This document shows positions 1-9,226 of a stretch of 45,699 bases of DNA, piece by piece. The first letter of the stretch is position 1. Each line of letters starts with the position of its first letter. Source of the stretch: Pseudoalteromonas atlantica (lineage in GTDB: Bacteria; Pseudomonadota; Gammaproteobacteria; Enterobacterales; Alteromonadaceae); assembly GCA_007988745.1 (NCBI GenBank), contig BJUT01000033.1, positions 1 through 45,699 of the forward strand, in the 5' to 3' direction. A program made the position numbers and the translations under genes. The notes under the pieces are model-generated. The model was not told where the DNA came from. It saw only the letters and a list, made by a program, of their open reading frames with translations, and did not search any database.

Positions 1-32
1 GGATTGGTATAAGACCCCTTTTTACATACAAT

Positions 33-72
33 AAAGCCAGCAACAGGGCTCTCCCCTTATGCTGGCTTTTTT
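33..72 (+). terminator. Rho-independent terminator of a gene left of the window
   Basis: The 10-bp arms AAAGCCAGCA (33-42) and TGCTGGCTTT (60-69) form a stem followed by a T run. No gene in the window reads into it from the left, so it probably ends a plus-strand gene lying before base 1. The loop is long (17 nt) but contains a short GGG/CCC pairing. Confidence 0.7.
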
Positions 73-126
73 GTGCCTAACAGCTTAATTAGAGTCAGAT
101 ATTAGATGTAGCTGTGTTTTATCCGA

Positions 127-154
127 CACCGTAATTAATTCACCGTAATTAATT
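127..154. repeat. 14-bp perfect tandem duplication
   Basis: CACCGTAATTAATT occurs twice back to back (127-140 and 141-154), just past the stop codon of the AbgT-family gene. It is probably a slippage duplication. I can assign no function. Confidence 0.8.
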
Positions 155-172
155 GTAAATTGGCATCCACCA

Positions 173-1768
173 TTAAGGTGTGTAATAAATAGGTGACTCA
201 GGCCCTACTGGCAAGCCTAAAGCAAACACCCATACGTAAAATAAAATGACCCAACCGATAAAAAACACAATACTGTATGGCAACATGGTGGCCACTAACG
301 TTCCTATACCCATGTCTTTTTTATATTTAACTGCCACCGCTAAAATTAAGCCAAAATAGCTCATCATTGGGGTGATTAAGTTAGTCACAGAGTCACCAAT
401 ACGATACGCCGCTTGAATGGTTTCTGGTGCGTAACCAATAAGCATAAGCATAGGCACAAAAATAGGGGCCGTAATCGCCCACTGCGCCGATGACGATCCT
501 AAACTCAAGTTAACCATTGCACACATTAATATAAACAATACAAATACTTCTGGGCCAGTAAGGTTTAACGCTTGTAATAGTGCTGCACCATTAATTGCCA
601 AAATAGTGCCTAAATTAGTCCATTTAAAAAAGGCCACAAACTGGGCTGCAAAAAATACTAATACTATATATAAACCCATTGAGCTCATGCTTTTACTCAT
701 TGCGTTAATAACGTCTTTATCGTTTTTCATGCTGCCAACAACACGCCCGTAAACAAAGCCTGGCACACTAAAAGTTACAAATATAATTGCGACTATTCCT
801 TTTAAAAAAGGCGAGCCTGCCACTTGGCCTGTTTCTGGGTGGCGTAAAATACCATCGGCAGGAATAATCGTCCAAGCAAATAACGACAGCACCACTAATA
901 GAGCAACACCCGCCCATTTTAGACCGGTTTTTTCTAACGCGGTAAGTGTATCAATATTGTTTTGTGACAAGTCGATACTGGCTTCATCAGGGTTATATTT
1001 ACCTAAACGCGGCTCTACTATTTTTTCGGTTACGAGTGTACCCAGTGCGGCAATAAGTAATACTGATATCATCATGAAATACCAGTTAGCCTCGGCGCCA
1101 ACCTCGTACGTTGGGTCAATCATTTGTGCTGCAGGCGTAGTTATACCTGCTAATAATGGGTCTATTGTGCCAAGTAGTAAATTAGCGCTATAGCCGCCAG
1201 AAACACCGGCAAAGGCAGCCGCTAAGCCAGCTAAAGGGTGGCGCCCCAAACTATGAAATATCATGGCTGCAAGCGGAATTAAAACCACATAGCCAAGCTC
1301 AGAAGCTGTGTTAGACATTATGGCCGCAAACACCACCATAAAGGTAACTAAACGCTTTGACGCGCCCATAACCATGCCTCGCATAGCAGCAGAGAGTAGC
1401 CCTGAATGCTCTGCAACACTTACCCCAAGTAGTGCCACTAAAACAGTGCCTAAAGGCGCAAAACCGGTAAAGTTAGTAACCAAGCCAGCCATAATACGCT
1501 GTAGCCCCTCAGCACTGAGTAAACTAACAACTTCAATTACTCCATCAGGCGCACGCCCTGCTGCCCCAATCGGTCTTGGGTCAATTGCGCTTAGCCCAAA
1601 CCAATCGGCAATACCACTTATTAGCACAATTGAAACCGCAAATATCGCAAATAAAGTAATGGGATGAGGAAGCATATTTCCTAAAAACTCAACGGTTGCT
1701 AAAAAGCGATTAAATAAGCCGTTATTGTCTTTAGGTTGATTATTAGGTGAGTGTGTGGAGTCTGTCAT
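173..1768 (-). CDS. AbgT family transporter
   Basis: This is a polytopic inner-membrane protein of 531 residues, the usual length for the AbgT family, whose members import p-aminobenzoyl-glutamate or act as proton-driven sulfonamide/antimetabolite exporters. The family signature is clear around residues 99-124 (NFTGFAPLGTVLV, then LGVSVAEHSGL). Many hydrophobic segments run to residue about 515. A conserved small-residue stretch (NLSLGSSSAQWA) lies in the second half. The ATG at 1768 has only a weak AGAG Shine-Dalgarno. The gene stands alone, separated by 300 bp from the response regulator upstream. Substrate and transport direction cannot be read from sequence; the family call is secure. Confidence 0.93.
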   Translation of the reverse strand: MTDSTHSPNNQPKDNNGLFNRFLATVEFLGNMLPHPITLFAIFAVSIVLISGIADWFGLSAIDPRPIGAAGRAPDGVIEVVSLLSAEGLQRIMAGLVTNFTGFAPLGTVLVALLGVSVAEHSGLLSAAMRGMVMGASKRLVTFMVVFAAIMSNTASELGYVVLIPLAAMIFHSLGRHPLAGLAAAFAGVSGGYSANLLLGTIDPLLAGITTPAAQMIDPTYEVGAEANWYFMMISVLLIAALGTLVTEKIVEPRLGKYNPDEASIDLSQNNIDTLTALEKTGLKWAGVALLVVLSLFAWTIIPADGILRHPETGQVAGSPFLKGIVAIIFVTFSVPGFVYGRVVGSMKNDKDVINAMSKSMSSMGLYIVLVFFAAQFVAFFKWTNLGTILAINGAALLQALNLTGPEVFVLFILMCAMVNLSLGSSSAQWAITAPIFVPMLMLIGYAPETIQAAYRIGDSVTNLITPMMSYFGLILAVAVKYKKDMGIGTLVATMLPYSIVFFIGWVILFYVWVFALGLPVGPESPIYYTP

Positions 1769-2076
1769 ACTTGGCTCTATAAATTACAAAATTGCGCTAA
1801 CCTAGCATTGTTTGCAAAAGAGATCATGTATAAAAGGTAAATGACGTGTAGGTTTTAAGTTTAAAAAGCGCTGCTTGAGTGTATTGGCTTTTGTGGATTG
1901 AAGTTTATTCAGTCTTGCCATATTACCTAGAGCAGCGAATATCTGGTATTTGTAAGCGCTTATCACCTATAAACAGGCAATAAGCACATTAGCCAGGCAC
2001 GGCTTTGCCTAAACACCAAACATACGGCTGTAAATTTATTTTTAAACGATAAACAGATTTTAGCGCTTTTAATATT
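1769..2076. other. Intergenic region without a recognisable gene
   Basis: 308 bp between the response-regulator stop and the AbgT-family start, both on the minus strand. It should hold the AbgT promoter and the regulator's 3' end. The only structures seen are a 10-bp palindrome TAAGCGCTTA (1953-1962) and a weak AGGC/GCCT hairpin near 2000. No ORF with a ribosome-binding site is evident. Confidence 0.6.
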
Positions 2077-2727
2077 TTAAGCTTGCTCTATTGGTTCTAG
2101 CTGTAATTTAGCTGCAATAAGAACGGCTTGGGTACGGTTATAAACGCCAAGTTTTCTAAAAATTGCAGTAATGTGTGCTTTGACTGTTGCCTCAGAAATA
2201 TGTAGTTCGTAGGCTATTTGTTTGTTTAGTAACCCTTCATGAAGGTATTGCAATACACGATATTGCTGCGGCGTTAACGATGCAACCTGCGCGGCAATTT
2301 CTCTGTCTTCTCCTTCTATTTCGGCTACTTTATTTTTTAACTCTTTTGGAAGCCACGTATCGCCTTCTAGTATTTGGTTTATAGCATTAGCAATATCATC
2401 TGAAGATGATGACTTAGGAATAAAGCCCATTGCGCCATAACCCATTACCTTAGACACTATGTTGATGTCTTCACTTCCTGAGACAACCGCTATGGGTAAG
2501 CTTGGGTAGTCTTCGCGAATGCGGATCAGGCCATATAAATCGCCATTACCTGGCATGTGTAAATCTAGCAGTAATATATCAAGATCTTCTTGTTCGCTAA
2601 GTACTTGCAGTGTGCTGTCAAAATCTGATGATTCAAATACCTCTAAATCATCAAACTTAGCACTTAATGCTCCTTTTAGTGCCTCGCGAAATAACGGATG
2701 ATCATCCGCTATTAAAAACTGACTCAT
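2077..2727 (-). CDS. crbR: LuxR/NarL-type response regulator, CrbR-like
   Basis: A two-domain response regulator of 216 residues. The receiver domain (residues 1-120) has the acidic pair D8-D9, the phospho-acceptor D55 in LLLDLHMPG, a switch Ser near 84 (VVSGSED) and a Lys near 104 (IPKSS). A LuxR-type helix-turn-helix follows at about 151-205 (LTPQQYRVLQYL, then NKQIAYELHISEATVKAHI). The ATG has a strong AGGAG site. It lies directly downstream of acs on the same strand, about 100 bp away. In Vibrio and relatives the LuxR-type regulator CrbR activates acs with the hybrid kinase CrbS, which makes that the likely role here. No kinase gene is in the window. The domain call is certain; the CrbR name rests on context and similarity from memory. 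Confidence 0.8.
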   Translation of the reverse strand: MSQFLIADDHPLFREALKGALSAKFDDLEVFESSDFDSTLQVLSEQEDLDILLLDLHMPGNGDLYGLIRIREDYPSLPIAVVSGSEDINIVSKVMGYGAMGFIPKSSSSDDIANAINQILEGDTWLPKELKNKVAEIEGEDREIAAQVASLTPQQYRVLQYLHEGLLNKQIAYELHISEATVKAHITAIFRKLGVYNRTQAVLIAAKLQLEPIEQA

Positions 2728-2831
2728 GGTTCGCTCCTAATAAATTCGGCTGCCAATAAGGTATAAAGTACTTACTGACAGCCGATATACTACGTTTAGA
2801 ATCAACTTGTAATCAAGTTTTTAACGCGCAT

Positions 2832-4772
2832 TTAACGATTTAATCGGTTTTCTATGAGCTCATCTACCACGGTTGGGTCTGCAAGTGTTGATGTATCCCC
2901 TAGCTGTTGGTGTTCATTTGCGGCTATTTTACGTAAAATTCGACGCATAATCTTACCTGAACGCGTTTTTGGTAGGCCTGGCGACCATTGAATCATATCA
3001 GGGGAAGCTATTGGGCTTAGCTCTTTACGTACCCAATTACGTACTTGAGTTGTCAGCTCATCACTTACAGTAACGCCTTCATTTGGCGTAATGTAAACAT
3101 AAATACCTTGGCCTTTAATATCATGCGGATAACCTACTACGGCGGCCTCTGCTACAGCTTCGTGAGCTACTAGCGCACTTTCTATTTCAGCGGTGCCTAA
3201 ACGATGCCCTGATACATTAAGCACGTCATCAACACGCCCTGTTATCCAGTAATAGCCATCTTCATCACGACGACAGCCGTCACCTGTAAAGTAAACACCG
3301 GGGTAAGCACTAAAATAGGTTTGTTCAAAACGTTCGTGGTCGCCATAAACAGTACGCGCTTGTGAAGGCCAACTATCTAATATCACTAAATTACCGTCAA
3401 CGGCACCTTCTAGTGTATTACCCTCTGCATCAAATAGAGCCGGCGCAATACCAAAAAACGGATGCGTTGCTGAACCTGGCTTAGTTTGGGTGGCACCAGG
3501 CAGTGGGGTGATCATAATGCCGCCCGTTTCGGTTTGCCACCACGTATCTACGATTGGGCAGTTAGCATTACCAATATTTTCGTAATACCACGTCCATGCT
3601 TCAGGGTTGATGGGCTCACCCACCGAGCCTAAAATGCGTAAACTTTGACGATTTGATGACGCGGTTGGCTCATCGCCTTTAGCCATTAACGCTCGAATAG
3701 CGGTTGGTGCAGTGTATAAAATGGTTACGCCGTGCTTATCAATCACCTCCCCCATGCGCCCTGCGGTTGGGTAGGTCGGCACGCCTTCAAATACCACTTG
3801 CGTACAGCCATTAACCAGTGGGCCATAAGCAATATAGCTGTGGCCGGTGATCCAACCTACATCGGCGCTACACCAATATACGTCGTCCTCTTGTAAATCA
3901 AATACGTATTCGTGGGTCATTGATGAGTAAACTAAGTAACCCCCTGTAGTATGCACAACCCCTTTAGGTTGGCCAGTAGAGCCCGATGTATATAAAATAA
4001 AGAGTGGATCTTCTGCATTCATTGGCTCCGGTTCGCACTGCGCAGGTTGGTCAGCTACAAGCTCATGCCACCAAATATCGTGCTCGTTCCAATCAACTTC
4101 GCCACCGGTTAGCTGATGTACAATAACGTGTTCAATGCTTGTCACCGACTCTTGCGCTACGGCTTCATCAACATTCGCTTTTAAAGGAACACAATTGCCA
4201 GCTCGGCGACCTTCATCGGATGTGATCACCACTTTAGCGCCAGAGTCTTTAATTCGATCTGCAATGGCAGAGGGAGAAAAACCACCAAATACAACCGAGT
4301 GAATAGCACCAATACGTGCACAGGCCTGCATGGCGTAAATGGCTTGCGGCGTCATCGGCATATAAATAGCAACTCGGTCACCTTTTTGTACGCCCAGTTT
4401 TTTTAAACCATTAGCAAAGCGCGCCACTTCATCATGTAATTGTTGGTAGGTAATGTTTTCACTTTGGTTTGGGTTGTCTCCTTCCCAAATAAGCGCAACT
4501 TTATCGGCTTTGGTTTTTAAATGGCGGTCAATACAGTTATAAGAGGCATTTAAAACTCCATCTTCGTACCATTTTATATCGATATGGCCTTTATCAAATG
4601 AGGTGTTTTTTACTTTAGTATACGGAGTAAACCAATCTAAGCGCTGGCCATGTTCACGCCAAAACCCTTGTGGGTCATCAATCGACTGTTTGTAGAGTGT
4701 ATTATATTTTTCGTTATCAACTAACGTCGTTTTTTCAATATGTGCAGGAACAGGATAGATACTTTGTGACAT
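2832..4772 (-). CDS. acs: Acetyl-CoA synthetase
   Basis: Acs activates acetate with ATP and CoA to acetyl-CoA, the scavenging branch of the acetate switch. The protein is 646 residues, the normal length. It has the AMP-binding signature [13 protein letters not shown], the adenylate motif [22 protein letters not shown], and the C-terminal [11 protein letters not shown] whose second Lys is the regulatory acetylation site. I chose the ATG at 4772 ([12 protein letters not shown]) over the in-frame ATG at 4784. It has GGAG six bases upstream and matches the E. coli Acs N-terminus. The gene is divergent from the porin across a 418-bp region and precedes the CrbR-like regulator. Confidence 0.97.
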   Translation of the reverse strand: MSQSIYPVPAHIEKTTLVDNEKYNTLYKQSIDDPQGFWREHGQRLDWFTPYTKVKNTSFDKGHIDIKWYEDGVLNASYNCIDRHLKTKADKVALIWEGDNPNQSENITYQQLHDEVARFANGLKKLGVQKGDRVAIYMPMTPQAIYAMQACARIGAIHSVVFGGFSPSAIADRIKDSGAKVVITSDEGRRAGNCVPLKANVDEAVAQESVTSIEHVIVHQLTGGEVDWNEHDIWWHELVADQPAQCEPEPMNAEDPLFILYTSGSTGQPKGVVHTTGGYLVYSSMTHEYVFDLQEDDVYWCSADVGWITGHSYIAYGPLVNGCTQVVFEGVPTYPTAGRMGEVIDKHGVTILYTAPTAIRALMAKGDEPTASSNRQSLRILGSVGEPINPEAWTWYYENIGNANCPIVDTWWQTETGGIMITPLPGATQTKPGSATHPFFGIAPALFDAEGNTLEGAVDGNLVILDSWPSQARTVYGDHERFEQTYFSAYPGVYFTGDGCRRDEDGYYWITGRVDDVLNVSGHRLGTAEIESALVAHEAVAEAAVVGYPHDIKGQGIYVYITPNEGVTVSDELTTQVRNWVRKELSPIASPDMIQWSPGLPKTRSGKIMRRILRKIAANEHQQLGDTSTLADPTVVDELIENRLNR

Positions 4773-5190
4773 CTCAGTCTCCATTTTAATAACTTGCCAT
4801 GATTAAAGGATTACTCAGCAGTACTTTATTAAGTATTAGACCTTAGTTGTACAACCCTTCTAATTAACGTTTTGTGGTTTATAATCTCGCCGCTCATGAC
4901 TTTTTTACATAGAAATACAGTATGTTAAATATAAGTAAGTGGCCATTGAATTACTCTTAAACCTTCGTCTTATAGACCAATAGGTAATTGAGTAAATTTT
5001 GCACATATTTAAAAGTGGTTTTCGGACATTAAAATAATGATGCAGCCATGCAAGTTAAACACTTATTTAACGAAATCGTAGCGTGATGCAAGATAAATAA
5101 ATTTTTATTCGTAAGTAATACCTGTAGCAAGTAATACATTTGAACGTTTAAAAAGCAACAAACAACAAGTAGCCTTTAAAGGACACCACA
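4773..5190. other. Divergent acs / porin promoter region
   Basis: 418 bp of AT-rich DNA separating two divergent starts. It must hold both promoters. A 9-bp direct repeat AAGTAATAC lies at 5113-5121 and 5129-5137, spaced 16 bp start to start and about 54-78 bp before the porin ATG. No clear CRP palindrome (TGTGA-N6-TCACA) was found by eye. Confidence 0.5.
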
Positions 5191-6360
5191 ATGAAATTTA
5201 CCCCATTAAAAACTCTTGCAGCGAGTGCTGTATTATGTGCTTTAACAAGCACGGCTTATGCGGCAACTGCAGCTAAAGTAGGTAACACCGAATTTACTTA
5301 CGGCGGATACATTAAGCTAGATACAATGTGGAGTGATTACTCTGCAGGCGCTCCTGATGGCTCAAATGTAGGGCGTGATTTTTACGTACCAAGTACACTG
5401 CCAGTAGGCGATGACGATGATTCGGATGCCGTATTTGATATGCATGCACGTGAGTCACGTTTTAACTTTGGTACGTCAACGTTAATGGATAACGGTAAAA
5501 CAGTTAAAACTAAAATAGAGTTAGACTTTTTAGCATCGGCACCTGGCGGTAACGAGCGTGTATCAAACTCATATGCACCACGTATTCGCCATGCATTTGT
5601 AACTTACGATGGCTGGTTATTTGGTCAAACATGGTCAAACTTTCAAAACGTGGGTGCACTGGCAGAAACACTTGATTTTGTAGGCCCTGCTGAAGGCACT
5701 GTTTTTGTTCGCCAAACGCAAATTAAGTACACGACCGGTGCTTGGTCGTTCTCACTAGAAAACCCAGAAAGCACAATTACCACTCAAGGTGGCGCACGTG
5801 TAGAAACAGATGATGCGTCACTTCCTGATTTTACTGCGCGCTACACACACAATGCCGATTGGGGTAACTTTGTAGTTGCAGCACTTGCTCGCCAACTTAC
5901 TTATAAAGTAGGCGATGTTGACGCTGATGAAACCTCGTTTGGTATTAGCGCTTCGGGCCGTGTAAATTTTGGCGAAGATTACCTTAAATTTATGCTTACT
6001 CAAGGTAAAGGCCTTGGTCGTTACGTGGGCTTAAATGTTGCCCATGGTGCAGTGCTTAATGGCGATGAGCTTGATGCAATAGACTCAACATCTGGTTTTG
6101 TTGCTTATCAACATAAATGGGCAAGCCAGTGGCGCTCAACCTTCTTATATTCTTTCTTTAGTGCTGACAACAACACCGATCTATTAACAATATCAGGCGA
6201 CCCTGTTGAATCAAGCCAAAGCTTTAGTGCAAACATTTTATACTCACCGGTTAAGCGTTTAACATTTGGTGCAGAGTTTAAACATGCCGAGCGCGAAACA
6301 GAAAGTGGTATTGACGGTGATTTAGAGCGCTTACAATTTTCTGTAAAATACAATTTTTAA
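5191..6360 (+). CDS. DcaP-like trimeric outer-membrane porin
   Basis: 389 residues with a standard signal peptide (basic MKFTPLK, hydrophobic core, likely cleavage after AYA near residue 24). The mature part is rich in alternating aromatic beta strands. It opens with FTYGGYIKLDTMWSDYS and ends in a terminal Phe (FSVKYNF), the C-terminal signature recognised by the BAM complex. The early GGYIKLD motif, the long acidic loop near residues 60-85 and the length fit the DcaP family of porins that take up small anionic compounds such as dicarboxylates. RBS AAAGGA lies nine bases before the ATG. It is followed by its own terminator, so it is monocistronic. Its neighbour acs suggests shared carbon-acid physiology, but the substrate is not known. 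Confidence 0.85.
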   Translation: MKFTPLKTLAASAVLCALTSTAYAATAAKVGNTEFTYGGYIKLDTMWSDYSAGAPDGSNVGRDFYVPSTLPVGDDDDSDAVFDMHARESRFNFGTSTLMDNGKTVKTKIELDFLASAPGGNERVSNSYAPRIRHAFVTYDGWLFGQTWSNFQNVGALAETLDFVGPAEGTVFVRQTQIKYTTGAWSFSLENPESTITTQGGARVETDDASLPDFTARYTHNADWGNFVVAALARQLTYKVGDVDADETSFGISASGRVNFGEDYLKFMLTQGKGLGRYVGLNVAHGAVLNGDELDAIDSTSGFVAYQHKWASQWRSTFLYSFFSADNNTDLLTISGDPVESSQSFSANILYSPVKRLTFGAEFKHAERETESGIDGDLERLQFSVKYNF

Positions 6361-6380
6361 TTAAACATAGTGATCACAAT

Positions 6381-6404
6381 AAAGCGGCTTAGGCCGCTTT
6401 TTTT
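6381..6404 (+). terminator. Porin terminator
   Basis: Stem AAAGCGGC (6381-6388) with GCCGCTTT (6393-6400), loop TTAG, then TTTT, 20 bp past the porin stop codon. Confidence 0.88.
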
Positions 6405-6698
6405 AGCTATACAACTTGAACTCTGTTTAAAAGGTTTAATAATACTGTGATAGTAATGGTATTTAAGGGTGCTTTTTTGTCTGAGATTTTCAGTAAATTA
6501 AACACGGTTAGCGCTTAAATAAGCTTAAATAGCAGCATTTGGAAGAGCTCAGATAAAAGTTTGTACAGAAATAACACCCTCTTTGCGATTAAGGAATATT
6601 ACCTTAGCGCTAAACTAAGCGGCTATTTAGTTGCTAAAATCCACTAAATTCCCACAATTTCGGATAACTATTAATTATTTTGCACAAACTACAAACAT
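6405..6698. other. Leader region upstream of the siderophore receptor
   Basis: Together with the flanking terminator and Fur-box candidate this makes a 405-bp gene-free stretch between the porin and the receptor. It is AT-rich. I see no ORF with a ribosome-binding site and no strong secondary structure. Confidence 0.5.
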
Positions 6699-6717
6699 GT
6701 TATTGAAAATCACTCTC
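6699..6717 (+). promoter_or_regulatory. Candidate Fur box
   Basis: GTTATTGAAAATCACTCTC matches the 19-bp Fur consensus at 14 of 19 positions by hand alignment. It lies 49 bp before the ATG of a TonB-dependent siderophore receptor, where iron repression is expected. The exact promoter was not resolved. Confidence 0.65.
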
Positions 6718-6765
6718 ATTTAGATTATGTTATGCACTTCTTTTTTGAACCTATTGGAAAAACAC

Positions 6766-8892
6766 ATGTCGTCCCAACAAATTTTGCGTTTATCTAAGCT
6801 AAGCCTTATTACTTCACTTGTTTTATCTGGTCATGCACTTGCACAAGAAACTACAACAAATACAGATGACTCATTAGAAAAAATAGCAGTATATGGCCAG
6901 CATCATAAAAACTACATCACCGAAGATGCGCAATCTGCTACAAAATTAGGCCTAACAATCAAAGAAACCCCACAAAGTATTTCTGTTGTTTCTCGCGCTT
7001 TAATGGATGATTTTTCATTAGATGATATTAACTCAGTGCTAGAGAGCACCCCCGGTGTAACTGTAGAACAAATAGAAACTGACCGTACTTATTTTAAAGC
7101 CCGTGGTTTTGAAATAACAAACTTTCAGGTTGATGGTTTAGGCATCCCACAAAGCTCAGGCTCTATTCAGGGCACTTTAGATACGTCTATTTACGACCGT
7201 GTAGAAATTGTACGTGGTGCAAACGGCCTTATGACTGGCGCAGGTAACCCATCTGCAACCGTAAATATGGTATTAAAAAAACCAACTTACATAACTCAAG
7301 CGCATGCATCTGCATCGTATGGTTCATGGAACAACAAGCGTTTAGAAGTAGATGTTTCAACGCCAATTAACGACGACCACGCTGTACGCGCCGTATTTAC
7401 CAAGCAAAAAGCGGAGTCATACCTAGATCGTTACGAAACAGATAAAACAATTGCTTATCTTGCTTACGAAGGCAAGCTAACCGACGACACGACATTAAGC
7501 ATCAACTATGTTAACCAACAAAAAGATGCCGATAGCCCACTTTGGGGCGCACTCCCTCTTTATTACACCGATGGCACAGCAACAAACTACGACGCCTCTA
7601 CAAGTACGGCATCTGATTGGTCTTACTGGGATAACAGCGCAGAGCAAGTATATGTAACACTTGAGCAAAACCTATCGGCTACGTGGGTTGCAACAGCGCG
7701 TTACGCACACATAGAAAACGAGCAAGACTCAGAACTATTTTACGTATATGGCACACCAGATAGCGAAACTGGCCTTGGTTTAACAGGTTACGCAAGCCGT
7801 TACGACTACGAAGATAAGCACGATTTATTTGATTTATACGCCAGCGGTAAATTTGATTTATTTGGCCAAGAACACGACCTGTCATTTGGTGTTAGCCAAG
7901 CAAAAATGGATTACAACGAGCAGTCGCTTTACGATTACACCACGGGCAACGGCTTCCCAGCCATGCCTTCGCTTGATACGTGGGATGGCGTAGTACCTGA
8001 AGCAACCCTTGCTGATGGCTTAAATGGCAGTGATATAGAAAACAAACAGCAATCAGCTTATATGTCTACTCGCATTAAATTAAGCGCTCCGCTAAGCGTA
8101 TTAGCAGGTGTACGTTACACTGATTGGGAAACATCCGGCACTGCTTATGGTGTAGAACAAACACGTAACGACAGCGAAGTTATCCCGTATGTGGGGGCTG
8201 TGTATGACTTTAATGAATCGCTTTCAGCCTATGCAAGTTACACAGAGACCTTTGTGCCACAAAAAGAGCTTGATATTAATGCCGAGCAATTGGCGCCAAT
8301 TACAGGTAAAAGTAGCGAAATTGGTTTAAAAGCACAGCTTTTAGACGATCAAGTATTTGTAACCTTTGCTTACTTTGATGCAAAACAAGAAAACCTAGCG
8401 GTTGCATTACCTGATTCATTACCAAGCGATACTCGTTATTATGGTGCTGATGGTATCACCAGCGACGGTTTTGAAATTGAATTAAGTGGTAAAGTAACCG
8501 AGGATTTAAGTGCAAGCATCAGCTTTAGTAATTTAAGTATTGATGGTGATGATTTAGTTGAAGATTACACGCCAGAGAATCAGCTAAAACTGGCTGCAAC
8601 TTACCAAGTACCTTTTGTTGAAGGCTTAACTTTTGGTGCAAATTATCGTTGGCAAGACTCGGTTAGCCGCGTACAAGTTGAAGATGCAACCGGCGCTGCA
8701 CTTGTAACCACGAACCAAGATGCTTACGGTATTCTTGATTTAATGGCTAACTACAAAATTACAGAAAACGTTGGGGTTACTTTTAACGTTAATAACACCA
8801 CAGATGAAAAATACCTACACAGCCTATACTGGGCTCAAGGTTATTACGGTGCGCCACGTAACTACGCGCTATCTGTAAACTGGCAGCTATAA
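6766..8892 (+). CDS. TonB-dependent siderophore receptor (FhuE/FpvA type)
   Basis: Outer-membrane receptor importing a ferric siderophore with energy from TonB-ExbBD. I start it at the ATG at 6766, giving 708 residues. This has TTGGA eight bases upstream and places a clean signal peptide (LSLITSLVLSGHALAQ) at the N-terminus; the in-frame ATG at 6727 would add 13 residues and has no such site. A TonB-box-like EKIAVYGQ follows. The plug domain shows KETPQSISVVSRALMDD, the hallmark of siderophore receptors, then RGFEITNFQVDGLGIP and the VEIVRGANGLMTGAGNPSATVNMV segment split around GNPSATVN. The barrel ends YALSVNWQL. The siderophore is unknown; rhodotorulate or hydroxamate-type is a guess from the plug. 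Confidence 0.93.
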   Translation: MSSQQILRLSKLSLITSLVLSGHALAQETTTNTDDSLEKIAVYGQHHKNYITEDAQSATKLGLTIKETPQSISVVSRALMDDFSLDDINSVLESTPGVTVEQIETDRTYFKARGFEITNFQVDGLGIPQSSGSIQGTLDTSIYDRVEIVRGANGLMTGAGNPSATVNMVLKKPTYITQAHASASYGSWNNKRLEVDVSTPINDDHAVRAVFTKQKAESYLDRYETDKTIAYLAYEGKLTDDTTLSINYVNQQKDADSPLWGALPLYYTDGTATNYDASTSTASDWSYWDNSAEQVYVTLEQNLSATWVATARYAHIENEQDSELFYVYGTPDSETGLGLTGYASRYDYEDKHDLFDLYASGKFDLFGQEHDLSFGVSQAKMDYNEQSLYDYTTGNGFPAMPSLDTWDGVVPEATLADGLNGSDIENKQQSAYMSTRIKLSAPLSVLAGVRYTDWETSGTAYGVEQTRNDSEVIPYVGAVYDFNESLSAYASYTETFVPQKELDINAEQLAPITGKSSEIGLKAQLLDDQVFVTFAYFDAKQENLAVALPDSLPSDTRYYGADGITSDGFEIELSGKVTEDLSASISFSNLSIDGDDLVEDYTPENQLKLAATYQVPFVEGLTFGANYRWQDSVSRVQVEDATGAALVTTNQDAYGILDLMANYKITENVGVTFNVNNTTDEKYLHSLYWAQGYYGAPRNYALSVNWQL

Positions 8893-8922
8893 GTCGCTTT
8901 TTAAAGTACGGCTTTTAAATTT

Positions 8923-8948
8923 AAACGGCACTTTTTAGTGCCGTTTTT
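8923..8948 (+). terminator. Siderophore receptor terminator
   Basis: Stem AAACGGCAC (8923-8931) with GTGCCGTTT (8938-8946), followed by TT. It starts 31 bp past the receptor stop. Confidence 0.85.
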
Positions 8949-9154
8949 GCTTTAAGCCCCCTTAAGTTAAAGCGCTTATCCCCCTCCTTGCGCTATCTAT
9001 CTTATGCAAAGTAATTGCAATAGCATGCTTTTATTACGCGCCTCAATTAAAACGCGAACTTGTTAGCCAGCCTCACTGTAAATATGGCTAAGTGCTATTT
9101 AAACTGCATCTATTAAAGCCTGTAAGGTTATAGTTTTAGCGTGCTTTAAACACA
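8949..9154. other. Gene-free spacer between convergent genes
   Basis: Part of the 334-bp gap between the siderophore receptor and recA, which converge. Each side has its own terminator. I see no gene, RNA or repeat here. Confidence 0.5.
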
Positions 9155-9188
9155 AAAAGGCGCTAACCATTGCTGATTAGCGCCTTTT
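9155..9188 (-). terminator. recA terminator
   Basis: Perfect 12-bp arms AAAAGGCGCTAA (9155-9166) and TTAGCGCCTTTT (9177-9188) with a 10-nt loop. On the minus strand the stem is followed by T residues, 39 bp past the recA stop. Confidence 0.88.
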
Positions 9189-9226
9189 AAAGCTCGGGTC
9201 AAATCAAGCTTAGAGAACGTTTACAC

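Noticed and set aside
1953..1962. Palindrome TAAGCGCTTA as operator
   Set aside because: Ten bases in AT-rich DNA can arise by chance and nothing else supports it.
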